Part shown: piece after piece, positions 1 to 7,597 of the stretch
Position numbering within the stretch: the stretch's first letter is position 1
How the letters are laid out: each line of letters starts with the position of its first letter
Source of the DNA: an uncultured Eggerthellaceae bacterium
GTDB lineage: Bacteria > Actinomycetota > Coriobacteriia > Coriobacteriales > Eggerthellaceae
Assembly: GCA_949840905.1 (NCBI GenBank)
Contig: CATKXW010000024.1
Span: 1 to 33,380, forward strand
Length of the DNA stretch: 33,380 bases
Direction of reading: 5' to 3'
Notes under the pieces: model-generated
Databases searched by the model: none
Told to the model about the DNA's origin: nothing
What the model saw: the letters and a program-made list of their open reading frames with translations, nothing else
Program-made: the position numbers and the translations under genes

Positions 1-2224
1 CCGTATCCCATGAGATGGAGTATTCGACAGGGATCCATTTCGCTGTGGCGGTGAGGTTGCCGTAAGTGCCCTTCTTGATCGTGACGTTGGCGGTGCCGTT
101 GCCTGCGATGCCCGCACCTGATGCTCCTGTCACGTCCCATCCCGCGAAGGTGTAGCCGGTGCGCGTGCCGCTCGTCGGAAGCGTGAAGTTGTTCGATTCT
201 ATGTTGTACGAGGTCGTTCCACCCGAGACGGCACCGCCGTTGGCGTTGTAGGCGATGGTGTAGGTGTTGGGAGCCCATTGGGCAGATACCGTGACCGTAT
301 CCGCTGACGCCTGCGCAGGTCGGCCGGCCTCTACAGCAAGAGTCCCCATGGTAAGTTTCTGGCCCGGACTATAGGTGTGACCGTTAACGCTCCAACCGAT
401 TATCCTATATCCTGTCTTCTTTATCCTATCGTCGCCCGGTTGGGGCATTATCACAGTGGTATTGACCGTAAGGTTCGCAGCACTGCCTATGCTCCCACTC
501 CCGCCATTAGCGTTAAAGGCGAGCGTATAGTTGGTGTAGCCCCATCCGAGGAATAGATCCATGTCCTGATAATACGCCCCCTCTGAAACAGGCCGGGTGA
601 GCTCCCTGTCCCAATAGAGCTTCTGGGTGACATATTTACCCACTTCTGTGCTGCCCCAATCGAAGTAATCGTAGGCTACATTATTCCTGATGAGAGAGAC
701 GTACTGCATCGAGCCATTGCGGTAGATATGTATTCGATCGCCACCAAAACGGCCATAAACATACCCGTTCGCGGCCCCAATGTGCTCAACTGCAGGACCC
801 TGGATAACACCGTTGACGTAAGTGTTCTCCAGGATGCGACACCCGACAAATGTGTAGACGGATTCGTAGTACTTCCAATCTGCATAGGTAGCCCTCGAGC
901 TTATCGCCATATATGGTGAGCAATCGAGCGCATCGAAGCGTGCTAATCGAGACATTTCTGTTTCGCTCGAGTCCTCCGTTACGAGCAATCCGCTCTCTTT
1001 CTCCAAGACCTTATAAGCTGCGCTGTCCGCATCAGCGACCGCGGCGTCCACCAAGGGGCAATGCGAGAACACCTCGGGGTCGACATCGGTCGCATTAGAA
1101 GCGATACGGACAGCGCCCACTCGGCCCTCGGGAATGAGCCGTAAAGTGGCAAGGTCAGCGCTATACAGAGCGCCATCGAAAGAAGCATATGTTGGGTTAT
1201 CGTCAGAGACGACGAGGTATTGCAAGGTGTCAGAGCCTGAGAACGCTCCATCCTCTATGGAAGAGACGGAAGCCGGGATGCCTAGAGCGACGATGCCCAC
1301 GAAGCTCTCTTGACCTTCTGAGCCCTCGAGCTCTTCTGCGCCTTCGGCTCCTTCTCCCTCGACGGACGGATCAAGGCTTGTCGCTTCCTCATCGAAGCTA
1401 CCGGATGTTTCTTCTCTGGTCGCAGAAGCTCCTGCTGCCTGCTCGGTGAGACCAGAGAAGGCCCCATCGGCGATGCGGGTCACGCTATAGGCATCCGCTC
1501 CATCGGCAGAGACCATAGGAGGTATGGCGAGGATGTTCTCGCTCGCCTGTTCGCTGGGCAGCTTTCCGTAGTCAGCTGCCACCACAGCGACGGACTCTCC
1601 GCCAGGCTCTATCGCATAGGTGAGGCCACCTGAAGTGAACGATCCCACGACAGTGGATTCAGCGGAGACGCCGTTAAAGCCTAGATCGGGCTCGTCAGAG
1701 TCCTCGCCTCCCTCTTCAGCGCCATCTTCGCCATCGCCTTGCTCAAGCTCAGCGCCATCGACGCTCCCACCCTTGTCGATGGGAAGCTTGGCGCTCACCA
1801 TGGGGATGCCTCGTGCGCTCTCCAAGGTCTGGGCGAGGAAGAACGTACGGGTGGATTCAGCTTGGGCGACCACGCTGTCGAGGGGCAGCTCTTGATTGAT
1901 GATGGCACCGGCAGGTAGTACGACCGCGGAGCCCATCTCCTCATCAAAGAGAGCTTCGCCTTCAGAGGGAATATCCCCTTCCGCAAGAGCAGCATCATCT
2001 GGCGCAGCAAATGAGCTACCAGTATTTTCAGAAGCATCCATGCTCGGATCGTAAGCAGTCCCACTCTCTTGGGCCTCAGATGCGCCACCCATGGCATCTA
2101 TGGGAGCAGACTCCTGCTGCGCCAGCTCCGCGAAGGCCGTTGCAGGTGCAAAGCCAAAGGCCAATGTCGCGGCGAAGAACGTCGATAGGAGTTTCTTTGA
2201 GAGAGAAGCAACAGAGGCTCGCAT
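1..2224 (-). CDS. Secreted repeat adhesin, BspA-like LRR plus Listeria-Bacteroides repeats (3' end outside window)
   Basis: Open frame from ATG at 2224 to the window edge, about 741 residues with no stop, so the C-terminus lies outside. The first ~36 residues form a signal peptide (basic start KK, hydrophobic core, A-F-A end). Residues ~40-190 are acidic, Ser/Glu/Gly rich and of low complexity. Residues ~230-400 resemble BspA-type leucine-rich repeats (two copies of an I-x-DGAFSG motif, then a DNPTYASFDGALYS-like motif). From ~residue 565 on, Listeria-Bacteroides (InlB B, Flg_new) repeats occur, marked by FNANGGSGS and YNANGGAVSGG followed by GYTFAGW. Proteins of this design are surface-exposed and usually anchored or disulfide-linked to the envelope; binding to host or mucus is an inference. 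Start choice is supported by AAGGAG ~10 nt upstream. Monocistronic here. Confidence 0.85.
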   Translation of the reverse strand, partial: MRASVASLSKKLLSTFFAATLAFGFAPATAFAELAQQESAPIDAMGGASEAQESGTAYDPSMDASENTGSSFAAPDDAALAEGDIPSEGEALFDEEMGSAVVLPAGAIINQELPLDSVVAQAESTRTFFLAQTLESARGIPMVSAKLPIDKGGSVDGAELEQGDGEDGAEEGGEDSDEPDLGFNGVSAESTVVGSFTSGGLTYAIEPGGESVAVVAADYGKLPSEQASENILAIPPMVSADGADAYSVTRIADGAFSGLTEQAAGASATREETSGSFDEEATSLDPSVEGEGAEGAEELEGSEGQESFVGIVALGIPASVSSIEDGAFSGSDTLQYLVVSDDNPTYASFDGALYSADLATLRLIPEGRVGAVRIASNATDVDPEVFSHCPLVDAAVADADSAAYKVLEKESGLLVTEDSSETEMSRLARFDALDCSPYMAISSRATYADWKYYESVYTFVGCRILENTYVNGVIQGPAVEHIGAANGYVYGRFGGDRIHIYRNGSMQYVSLIRNNVAYDYFDWGSTEVGKYVTQKLYWDRELTRPVSEGAYYQDMDLFLGWGYTNYTLAFNANGGSGSIGSAANLTVNTTVIMPQPGDDRIKKTGYRIIGWSVNGHTYSPGQKLTMGTLAVEAGRPAQASADTVTVSAQWAPNTYTIAYNANGGAVSGGTTSYNIESNNFTLPTSGTRTGYTFAGWDVTGASGAGIAGNGTANVTIKKGTYGNLTATAKWIPVEYSISWDT

Positions 2225-2285
2225 GGCGACCCGCTCCTTCCAGTGTGCGCAGACAACATCACACTGTGGAAGAAGCCCCGATCGC

Positions 2286-2314
2286 GCTATATGTTAAGAG
2301 CATCGGCTCGACAA
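2286..2314 (-). promoter_or_regulatory. Sigma70-like promoter of the adhesin gene
   Basis: On the minus strand TTGTCG (2309-2314) is followed after exactly 17 nt by TATAGC (2286-2291), about 60 nt upstream of the adhesin ATG. The 5' leader between them contains an inverted repeat, CAGTGTG near 2242 with CACACTG near 2271, which could form a stem before the ribosome binding site. Assigned by pattern only. Confidence 0.45.
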
Positions 2315-2651
2315 CTCGTGAGGAGGGCATCCGCCACAGTTGTCACACCGCTGACACGCACAATCTGGAGTTCCCTCGCAGACGAAAACAGTCAGATAGG
2401 CAGATGCCCTCTTCATTCTGTTTTCGACATGCGTAGACGAGCTCATGACGATGCGATTATTTGATTGTGCGTTACCTTACCGAAACAAGGCAGCGATGTG
2501 ACAAAGTGGAATATAGCATGCGCCCATCCCTGCTTCAAACGAAACCTTCGCCGTCCATGCCATCTCCCACGTCTGATCCAGCGAAAACCCAGCGTAGAGG
2601 GAGGAGACGTGATTATGAAGATTCTAGGAACCTACGCCGAAAGCGCTCTTC

Positions 2652-2721
2652 GGATGGCAATTAACCGATGGCAATTAACCAATGGCGATCAGCGAATGGC
2701 GATCTTCCGACGGCGATCGAG
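2652..2721. repeat. 14-bp degenerate tandem repeat, five units
   Basis: The core ATGGC recurs at 2654, 2668, 2682 and 2696, and ACGGC at 2710: an exact 14-nt period. The first two units are near identical (gATGGCAATTAAC); later ones drift to ATGGCGATC. The unit is not a multiple of three and lies in no credible gene, so it looks like an iteron-like or minisatellite array rather than a protein repeat. Confidence 0.6.
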
Positions 2722-3000
2722 TGACGACGACGGTAACCGATGATAAGGCGGATGATCCTGCAGAAACATTGCGGAGAGGGACAATATCGCTCCTTCTCGA
2801 ACGCCCCTTTCGGAGCCTCCCGAAAGACCGCTCCGAACCCCATCGAGAGGACCCTTCCGGCGATCTTGCGGTCCCCTTTTCGGAGAAGCGCCTCGACGCC
2901 CTTGCTAAGGACGCTGCAACGCAACATCCCCATCGCTTCGTCGAACAGATCCCATAGCTCACTGCGCACCGAGACACCGAACGGACATCGAAAGACCTCT

Positions 3001-3270
3001 TCAACGAACTTCGGTCACATAAGCACGAGCGCTGCGAGGAAACTCACGCTTGAATGCCTCTTTCACCAGACGTTTTGCGGCAGGACCTGCAGGCAGCGAA
3101 GTTCGCGTGTGCTCGAAGCCGTCCTCTTCGAGCATCCAGCCGTCGCCTTCGCGCTCGAGCGCTACGGAGCGGTCCTTCTTGAACGTACTGAGCGTGAGCG
3201 AGCGCAGCCCCTCATCAGCAAGAGCGTTCAACCACTTCGCCTGGGCCTGCTTGATGGGCATGAGCTTCAT
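3001..3270 (-). CDS. Small conserved-looking hypothetical protein, 89 aa
   Basis: Protein begins MKLMPIKQAQAKW and ends AYVTEVR. It is soluble, Lys/Arg/Glu rich, with no signal peptide or membrane segment. Start at 3270 is chosen over an upstream ATG (3330) because GGAAGGAGG lies just before it, and because the upstream stretch falls in a GC-rich hairpin. It follows the hydroxyacyl-CoA dehydrogenase on the same strand, separated by that hairpin, so it may be transcribed by read-through or alone. I do not recognise the family. The amphipathic, basic makeup is compatible with a small nucleic-acid- or protein-binding protein, but nothing in the sequence proves it. Confidence 0.65.
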   Translation of the reverse strand: MKLMPIKQAQAKWLNALADEGLRSLTLSTFKKDRSVALEREGDGWMLEEDGFEHTRTSLPAGPAAKRLVKEAFKREFPRSARAYVTEVR

Positions 3271-3297
3271 GGCACCCCTCCTTCCCTGCCGGGTCGC

Positions 3298-3328
3298 GGG
3301 TCGCCGCCGCAACGCTCGGCGGCGACCC
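3298..3328 (-). terminator. GC-rich hairpin downstream of hydroxyacyl-CoA dehydrogenase
   Basis: Perfect 12-bp stem (GGGTCGCCGCCG / CGGCGGCGACCC) with a 7-nt loop, starting 14 nt after the stop of the dehydrogenase gene. There is no T-tract on either side, so it may act as an RNA-stabilising or attenuating hairpin rather than a classical intrinsic terminator. Confidence 0.5.
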
Positions 3329-3341
3329 ATTCATGGAGCCC

Positions 3342-4277
3342 TCAGTACTTATAGAACCCTTCACCAGCATTGACGCCCGTCTTGCCCTCATCGATGCGCT
3401 GCTTCAACAGTGCAGCGATACGGAAAGCCGTGCTGTCCGGCTCTTGAGCAGCCGGACTGGCGGCCACGATGTTGTACGCCGTGGTCAGCCCCACGATATC
3501 CAGGATGCGGAAGGGGCCCAACGGAGCGCCGGTGCCCAACATCCATGCCGCATCGATGGTCTCCACATCGGCCACATCGTTAGCCAGCAGCGCCTCGGCC
3601 GCGCTCAAGAACGGAACGAGCATGCTGTTCAGCAGATACCCCGGCTGCTCCTTCTTCACCTCCAGCGGGATCATGCCGATGGCTCGCGCGAACTCCACCA
3701 CGGCCTGATAGGCCCCGGGACTCGTCTGGGGGCCGCCCATGACCTCGGCAGTGTTCTGCTTCCAGATGTTGTTAGCGAAGTGCAGCGCGAGGAACTTCTC
3801 GGGGCGCCCCGTGAACTCCGCCATGGCGCTCGGCAGCAGCGTGGAGGAGTTGGTGCACAGGATGGTACGCTCCGGTAGCAGGTCGCGAATGGAAGAATAG
3901 AAGGTCCTCTTCTCGTCGATGATCTCGGCGATAGCCTCTATGACCAGGTCGGCCTCGCCGAACGCTTCCTGCTCGTCGGTGGTGAGCACCAGGCTGTCGA
4001 ACGCGACGCCCACCTGGGCTATGAGCTCATCCAGTTCCTCCGTTGGCACGTCCGGAGAATCGGTGAGACCACGGCAAAACGCGGACGGGTCCGTCTTCAG
4101 CGCCTCAAGGGTCTGCTCATAGATGCCGCGCAGTCGCTCGAGCTTCGGACGCGTACGCGCGATGGAGTCCTCGCTGCGAAGCCACATGGTGACCTCGAAC
4201 CCTTTGTAAGCGCTCTGCAGCGCGATCTGACTGCCCAACACGCCGCCGCCAGCCACCGTGACCTTCTGTATGCTCAT
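3342..4277 (-). CDS. 3-hydroxyacyl-CoA (3-hydroxybutyryl-CoA type) dehydrogenase
   Basis: 311 residues, the normal length of single-function short-chain 3-hydroxyacyl-CoA dehydrogenases, which oxidise (S)-3-hydroxyacyl-CoA with NAD(P)+ or run in reverse in butyrate-type pathways. The Rossmann motif is AGGGVLGS at residues 9-16. The Ser-containing loop CTNSSTLLPS, the catalytic His-Glu pair (ALHFANN...AEVMGG) and the Asn of GYLLNSMLVPF are all present, and the C-terminus ends in the family-typical GEGFYKY. Start at 4277 (MSIQKVTVAG) is chosen because GGAGG precedes it; the longer frame to 4313 adds unrelated residues. No thiolase, crotonase or acyl-CoA dehydrogenase gene is adjacent, so the pathway cannot be fixed from context. 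A 260-nt gap separates it from ferrochelatase upstream. Confidence 0.88.
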   Translation of the reverse strand: MSIQKVTVAGGGVLGSQIALQSAYKGFEVTMWLRSEDSIARTRPKLERLRGIYEQTLEALKTDPSAFCRGLTDSPDVPTEELDELIAQVGVAFDSLVLTTDEQEAFGEADLVIEAIAEIIDEKRTFYSSIRDLLPERTILCTNSSTLLPSAMAEFTGRPEKFLALHFANNIWKQNTAEVMGGPQTSPGAYQAVVEFARAIGMIPLEVKKEQPGYLLNSMLVPFLSAAEALLANDVADVETIDAAWMLGTGAPLGPFRILDIVGLTTAYNIVAASPAAQEPDSTAFRIAALLKQRIDEGKTGVNAGEGFYKY

Positions 4278-4536
4278 AACGATCCTCCGTTCGTCGCCTC
4301 TCGGAACCCTCATCGGTTGTTCGAAAAGCTACTTTACGGGGCACCCACCGAGGAACGACGCATCAGGACAGCTTTGTAACGAGCTTGTTGTCGTAAGCGA
4401 GAAGAAAGCCCCCGACCATTGAGCGGGCGAACGCAGTGAGCGAACATCCTTTCGGACGAGACCGAGGCCATGGATGGAGCGGCCCCGCTCTTGTCGCCAC
4501 GGGCTCCCAGCACCATGACGAAGAGCTGAAGCGGCT

Positions 4537-5514
4537 TTATAGCGAAGACCGGACGATATGGTGCAACATCCGCACCTGAGCGTCAGAATCGTTCAAGCAG
4601 GGAACGTAGGAGAAGGAATCGGGGGCTCGGTTCGGTTCCCCTTCCAGCCACTTGCCTTTCATCATCACCTGTATGTCATGAAGGGTCTCCAAGCAATCGA
4701 CGGAGAAATTGGGTGCCACCACGAAAAGGCGTCTCGCCCCCGACGCATCTCGCATCGTCTCGACCGCAAACGGCCCCAGCCACGCACGGCTTTTGTCGAA
4801 GCGACACTGATAGCCCATATGCCAAGCCCCATCGTCGAGCGTGAGCTCTTGGGCGATCCGTCGGGCCGTACGTCGACATTGCTCATCGTAGCCATCCCCC
4901 TTGCGAATATCGGCCATAGGGATGGAATGGAAGGAGAATAGCAGTTCATCGCCGCTTTCCGCATCGAATCCCGCTTCCAAGATCGAGTGAGCGATGGAAG
5001 CTATGTAGAGCGGCTCGTCACAGTAGGCATCGACGAAACGGAGCTCCGGCGTCCATCCTAGCTGCGAGAGCGCCCCATGCGTCTTGTCCCGCACCGCTTC
5101 TGTCGTAGAGAGGGCGCTCTGCGGATACAGTGGAATGACGACCACGACGTCGCACCCATGCGCTCGACAATCAGTCAGGACATCCTCCATGCTCGGCGCG
5201 GAATAGCTCGCAGCGTAGCGCACACAGCGGATCGAGGGGTCCTCTTCGAACGACGCCTGCAGCTTCCGTGCGAGCGAGCTCATGCCAACATCGAGCGGAG
5301 AGCCCAGGTCGGTCCAGATGGAGGCATACTTCTTCGCCGAGACGGGCGCGCGCTTGGGGATGATGAACCGGTGCAAGATGAAATGCCAAAGGCGCGGGTT
5401 CATAGGGCAGATGCGCGGATCGGAGAGGAATCGGCCCAGATAGTCGGCCACCGTCTCGCTAGTGGGAGCAGCAGGACTTCCCGTGTTCGCGATGACGATG
5501 CCGACCCGTTCCAT
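4537..5514 (-). CDS. hemH: Ferrochelatase (proto- or coproporphyrin ferrochelatase)
   Basis: 325 residues. Inserts Fe2+ into a porphyrin as the last or penultimate step of haem synthesis. Family landmarks: N-terminal VIANTGSP, the FSFHSIP motif carrying the catalytic His (~H196), YQCRFDKSRAWLGP, and APNFSVDCLET with the conserved Glu (~E276). Start at 5514 (MERVGIV) follows GGAAGGGG; the longer frame to 5586 adds unrelated sequence. In actinobacteria the enzyme often belongs to the coproporphyrin pathway (CpfC), but substrate cannot be decided here. No other haem gene is in the window, so it may serve scavenged or cross-fed porphyrin. An inverted repeat sits just upstream. Confidence 0.9.
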   Translation of the reverse strand: MERVGIVIANTGSPAAPTSETVADYLGRFLSDPRICPMNPRLWHFILHRFIIPKRAPVSAKKYASIWTDLGSPLDVGMSSLARKLQASFEEDPSIRCVRYAASYSAPSMEDVLTDCRAHGCDVVVVIPLYPQSALSTTEAVRDKTHGALSQLGWTPELRFVDAYCDEPLYIASIAHSILEAGFDAESGDELLFSFHSIPMADIRKGDGYDEQCRRTARRIAQELTLDDGAWHMGYQCRFDKSRAWLGPFAVETMRDASGARRLFVVAPNFSVDCLETLHDIQVMMKGKWLEGEPNRAPDSFSYVPCLNDSDAQVRMLHHIVRSSL

Positions 5515-5531
5515 ATCCGACCCCTTCCGCC

Positions 5532-5554
5532 TACGAGCGATGGTCCTGCTCGTA
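5532..5554 (-). promoter_or_regulatory. Inverted repeat in the ferrochelatase leader
   Basis: TACGAGC (5532-5538) and GCTCGTA (5548-5554) form a perfect 7-bp inverted repeat with a 9-nt spacer, about 18 nt upstream of the ferrochelatase start. It could be a repressor operator or a leader hairpin next to the ribosome binding site. No regulator is assigned. Confidence 0.35.
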
Positions 5555-5609
5555 AGTCTAGCATCAAAGCCCCCACCGATGGCCACCCACGACAGGAGAC
5601 GAAGGGGGT

Positions 5610-5636
5610 GAGACCGCCCACTCCTAATGGCTCATG
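5610..5636 (+). repeat. REP-like element R1
   Basis: One of seven related short intergenic repeats. Shows GAGAC, then CACTCCTAATG and a degenerate GCTCATG end. Consensus from all copies: GAGAC-n2-AGGG-n-CACTCCTAATGTCTCATG with GAGAC/GTCTC as terminal inverted repeat. Copy R1 lies upstream of ferrochelatase. Confidence 0.55.
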
Positions 5637-5727
5637 CCGGCACTACGAGGCGTAGCCAGGTGTTCTCGCTGGCCCTGCAACACCTTCTCGATCTCGCACC
5701 CTATCGCGCTCTCCTCTTTCCCAATGT

Positions 5728-5788
5728 ATGAGACATTAGGTGTGTCCCGATGTCTCCCGATGTCTCACCGGAGTGTCCCTATGTCTCA
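5728..5788 (-). repeat. REP-like element R2 (compound copy)
   Basis: Opens with ATGAGACATTAGG (reverse orientation of R1) and continues through three further TGTCTC boxes (two with GATGTCTC, one with CTATGTCTC) and two GTGTCCC boxes, so it looks like two partly duplicated copies. It ends 20 nt before the -35 box of the XRE gene. Confidence 0.5.
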
Positions 5789-5807
5789 GTCCCAGTATCT
5801 CCCAACA

Positions 5808-5836
5808 TTGACGAACCTTCTGGAGAGATGTAATAT
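5808..5836 (+). promoter_or_regulatory. Near-consensus sigma70 promoter of the XRE/membrane-protein pair
   Basis: TTGACG (5808-5813), exactly 17 nt, then TAATAT (5831-5836). The -10 box lies inside the left arm of a perfect palindrome, implying direct repression. The XRE start codon lies ~43 nt downstream of the -10. Confidence 0.75.
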
Positions 5837-5864
5837 ATATCTTGCGTGTAAGATATATATTACA
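5829..5864. promoter_or_regulatory. 36-nt operator palindrome before the XRE gene
   Basis: TGTAATATATATCTT, a 6-nt spacer GCGTGT, then its exact reverse complement: a perfect 15-bp inverted repeat that covers the -10 box and transcription start. Its position between promoter and an XRE regulator gene points to autorepression by that regulator. Confidence 0.75.
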
Positions 5865-5879
5865 TTTTGGGAGAAACAC

Positions 5880-6115
5880 TTGGACGGAGCGAGGAACGAA
5901 CGCTTGCGGGCGGCGCGCGTGGCATGCGGCCTCTCACAGCAACAGCTTGCTGACGCCGCCGACGCCACGCGCCAAACGATCGGCCTCATCGAGGCAGGGC
6001 GCTACAACCCCAGCCTGAAACTCTGTAGAGGATATGCGAAACGCTCGGCAAAACGCTCGATGACCTTTTCTGGGAGAAGGAGACGCACGATGCATCTGAT
6101 ACGAAAGTGGAATGA
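5880..6115 (+). pseudogene. XRE-family HTH regulator, interrupted by a one-base frameshift
   Basis: Starts with TTG at 5880, preceded by GGGAG at 6-nt spacing. The N-terminal ~50 residues give a textbook XRE domain: NERLRAARVACGLSQQQLAD, then TRQTIGLIEAGRYNPSL. The family then normally continues with a helix of the type ICETLGKTLDDLFWE; those residues are present but in the other frame from 6032 (ICETLGKTLDDLFWEKE), ending at TGA 6113-6115. One base is missing at 6030-6032, so in this sequence the frame runs on into the next gene. Repaired length would be 78 residues. The sequence upstream holds a promoter under a large palindrome. Either a real pseudogene or a sequencing deletion; compare the same break in the hydrolase at 6969. 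Confidence 0.8.
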
Positions 6116-6119
6116 ATAC

Positions 6120-6653
6120 ATGGGGCCAAAGGATGAAAGGCTCGAAGCAGAATCCTCCCGCTATATGAAGATGGGCTACCGTGTCCTGCTCGCCGGTGCC
6201 CTCCTCTGTCTCTATTACAGCATCATGCTCGACCAGGTCTCCGATACTACCGGGGTCGCCCTCTGTACTACAGCAGGAGATCGCGTCGTCCCCGTCAGCC
6301 TCCCATTGGCCATCGCGGTGCTGCTCGCAGGTGCCGTCCCTCTCGCACTGGGGATGCAGAAGGGCATCATCAGCGACCGGAACCGCTACGCGTCGGTCGA
6401 GCGGATCCCGTGGGACTTCGTCGCGCTCATCTCTCTGGGTACTGGCGCGCTCGTCGGGCTTCTCACGTGCGGTATGCGCATCATCGCCGAAGTCCAGATC
6501 GTCGGCATCGACCGGGTGACCTGGGGCGGCGACATAGCCATAGGGGTCGTGTTCTTCGGCATGGCATTCGCCCTCTCGATAGCCTTCACAGCAGCAATGT
6601 TCCACAGCGCGATCAAGAACCGTCAACGGCTCGAAGCAGAGCTCGATGGGTAG
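6120..6653 (+). CDS. Four-helix integral membrane protein paired with XRE regulator
   Basis: 177 residues, starting MGPKDERLEAESSRYMKMGYRV. Four hydrophobic segments: ~30-47, ~68-90, ~108-130 and ~145-168. The charged KDER-type start followed by membrane helices resembles DUF6773-like proteins that commonly follow a small XRE regulator. It begins 4 nt after the (repaired) XRE stop, so the two form a bicistron under one promoter, and the regulator probably controls both. Because of the upstream frameshift, a naive reading would fuse it to the regulator as a 339-residue ORF; I reject that fusion. Function unknown. Confidence 0.7.
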   Translation: MGPKDERLEAESSRYMKMGYRVLLAGALLCLYYSIMLDQVSDTTGVALCTTAGDRVVPVSLPLAIAVLLAGAVPLALGMQKGIISDRNRYASVERIPWDFVALISLGTGALVGLLTCGMRIIAEVQIVGIDRVTWGGDIAIGVVFFGMAFALSIAFTAAMFHSAIKNRQRLEAELDG

Positions 6654-6707
6654 AAGCTCCCTCGTCGCATATTGAACGACCGAAGACGACACGGAGGAGG
6701 AACCACT

Positions 6708-7597
6708 ATGGCATCGGAGCTGATGGAGGAAAGAGTCTTCCCTACCCAAGACGGGAATATCCGCTACTGGATCAGCCAGACGACGGATGACGACCTCCCT
6801 TGGCTCGTTTTCTTGCCAGGCCTCACCGCCGACCACCGCCTGTTCGACACGCAGATAGCGCACTTCGCAGGAAAGACCAACATGCTCGTCTGGGACGCGC
6901 CCTCCCATGGGGCTTCCCGGCCTTTCGCGCTCACCTGGTCGATGGACGACCTCGCCCGCTGCGTCAAGGGATATTCGAACGCGAAGGAATAGATCACCCA
7001 GTACTGATCGGCCAGTCCATGGGCGGGCATATCGCCCAGGTCTACATGGGGCTCTATCCCGGCCGCGTCGCTGGATTCGCCTCGATCGACTCAGCTCCGC
7101 TAAAGCGCAGCTACTACAGTCGCTGGGAACTCGCAGCCCTCCGCCACACGAAGCTCCTGTTCCTCTCGATTCCCTGGAACATGCTGGTGCGCCTTGGATC
7201 CAATGGTAACGCGGCTACACGATACGGCCGCGACCTCATGAAGACGATGATGCTCGATTATCGCAAACGCGAGTACTGCGAGCTGTCGGCCCGCGGCTTC
7301 CGTGTCTTGGCCGATGCTGTCGAAGCCCAGCGTCCCTACCGCATCGACTGTCCCATTCGCCTGATATGCGGCGAAGAAGACAAGGCTGGATCAGCCGAGC
7401 GGTATGACCGCGAATGGGCGCGCCGCGAAGGCATACCGCTCCACTGGATAGCGAACGCCGCCCACAACTCCAATTGCGATGCCCCCGACGCCGTCAACAA
7501 GATCCTAGAAGAGCTCCTGCCCCTAAGGGAGACAAAGGGACAAAAGGACACTCCTAATGTCTCACTGTCCTTTGTCTCACCGTCTCGCGCTCGCTAG
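6708..7597 (+). pseudogene. Alpha/beta hydrolase, interrupted by a one-base frameshift
   Basis: GGAGGAGG precedes ATG 6708. Frame 1 (to stop at 6992) gives the N-terminal half with oxyanion region FLPGLTADHRLFD and WDAPSHGAS. From 6971 the neighbouring frame carries the rest: nucleophile elbow GQSMGG, acid loop CGEEDKAG, catalytic His in NAAHNSN. All three members of the Ser-Asp-His triad are thus present, split by one missing base at 6969-6971 (after AAG GG). The restored enzyme would be ~295 residues, a prolyl-aminopeptidase/esterase-type hydrolase. The last ~20 codons (from about 7525) are read from repeat element R3, so the original C-terminus has been replaced or extended. It lies 54 nt after the membrane protein gene and may share its operon. 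Confidence 0.75.
7529..7577 (+). repeat. REP-like element R3, with outer inverted repeat
   Basis: Contains GACACTCCTAATGTCTCA and is flanked by GAGACAAAGG on the left and CCTTTGTCTC on the right, an inverted repeat that could fold as one hairpin with the REP core in the loop. It lies inside the 3' end of the hydrolase reading frame. Confidence 0.6.

Larger units (their letters stand above)
2225..3000. other. Non-coding stretch between adhesin and small unknown gene
   Basis: About 780 nt with only overlapping short frames that lack ribosome binding sites and recognisable motifs. It holds the adhesin promoter, a degenerate 14-bp tandem repeat (separate entry), and a small hairpin at 2807-2826 (CTTTCGG / CCGAAAG) without a T-tract. 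I see no gene in it. Confidence 0.5.

Noticed and set aside
2661..3004. Minus-strand frames of 102 and 109 codons upstream of the adhesin
   Set aside because: No family features or ribosome binding site, and they include the 14-bp tandem repeat.
5634..6653. A 339-residue fusion of XRE regulator and membrane protein
   Set aside because: The fusion exists only because one base is missing at ~6031. Its N-terminal 82 codons run through repeat and promoter DNA, and the family-typical end of the regulator is in the other frame.
5934..6908. Minus-strand frame (324 codons) opposite the XRE and membrane-protein genes
   Set aside because: Charged, low-complexity shadow frame without a start signal.
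6966..6980. Programmed -1 frameshift in the hydrolase or XRE gene
   Set aside because: No X-XXY-YYZ slippery heptamer or downstream pseudoknot is seen at either site; gene decay or sequencing deletion explains them better.
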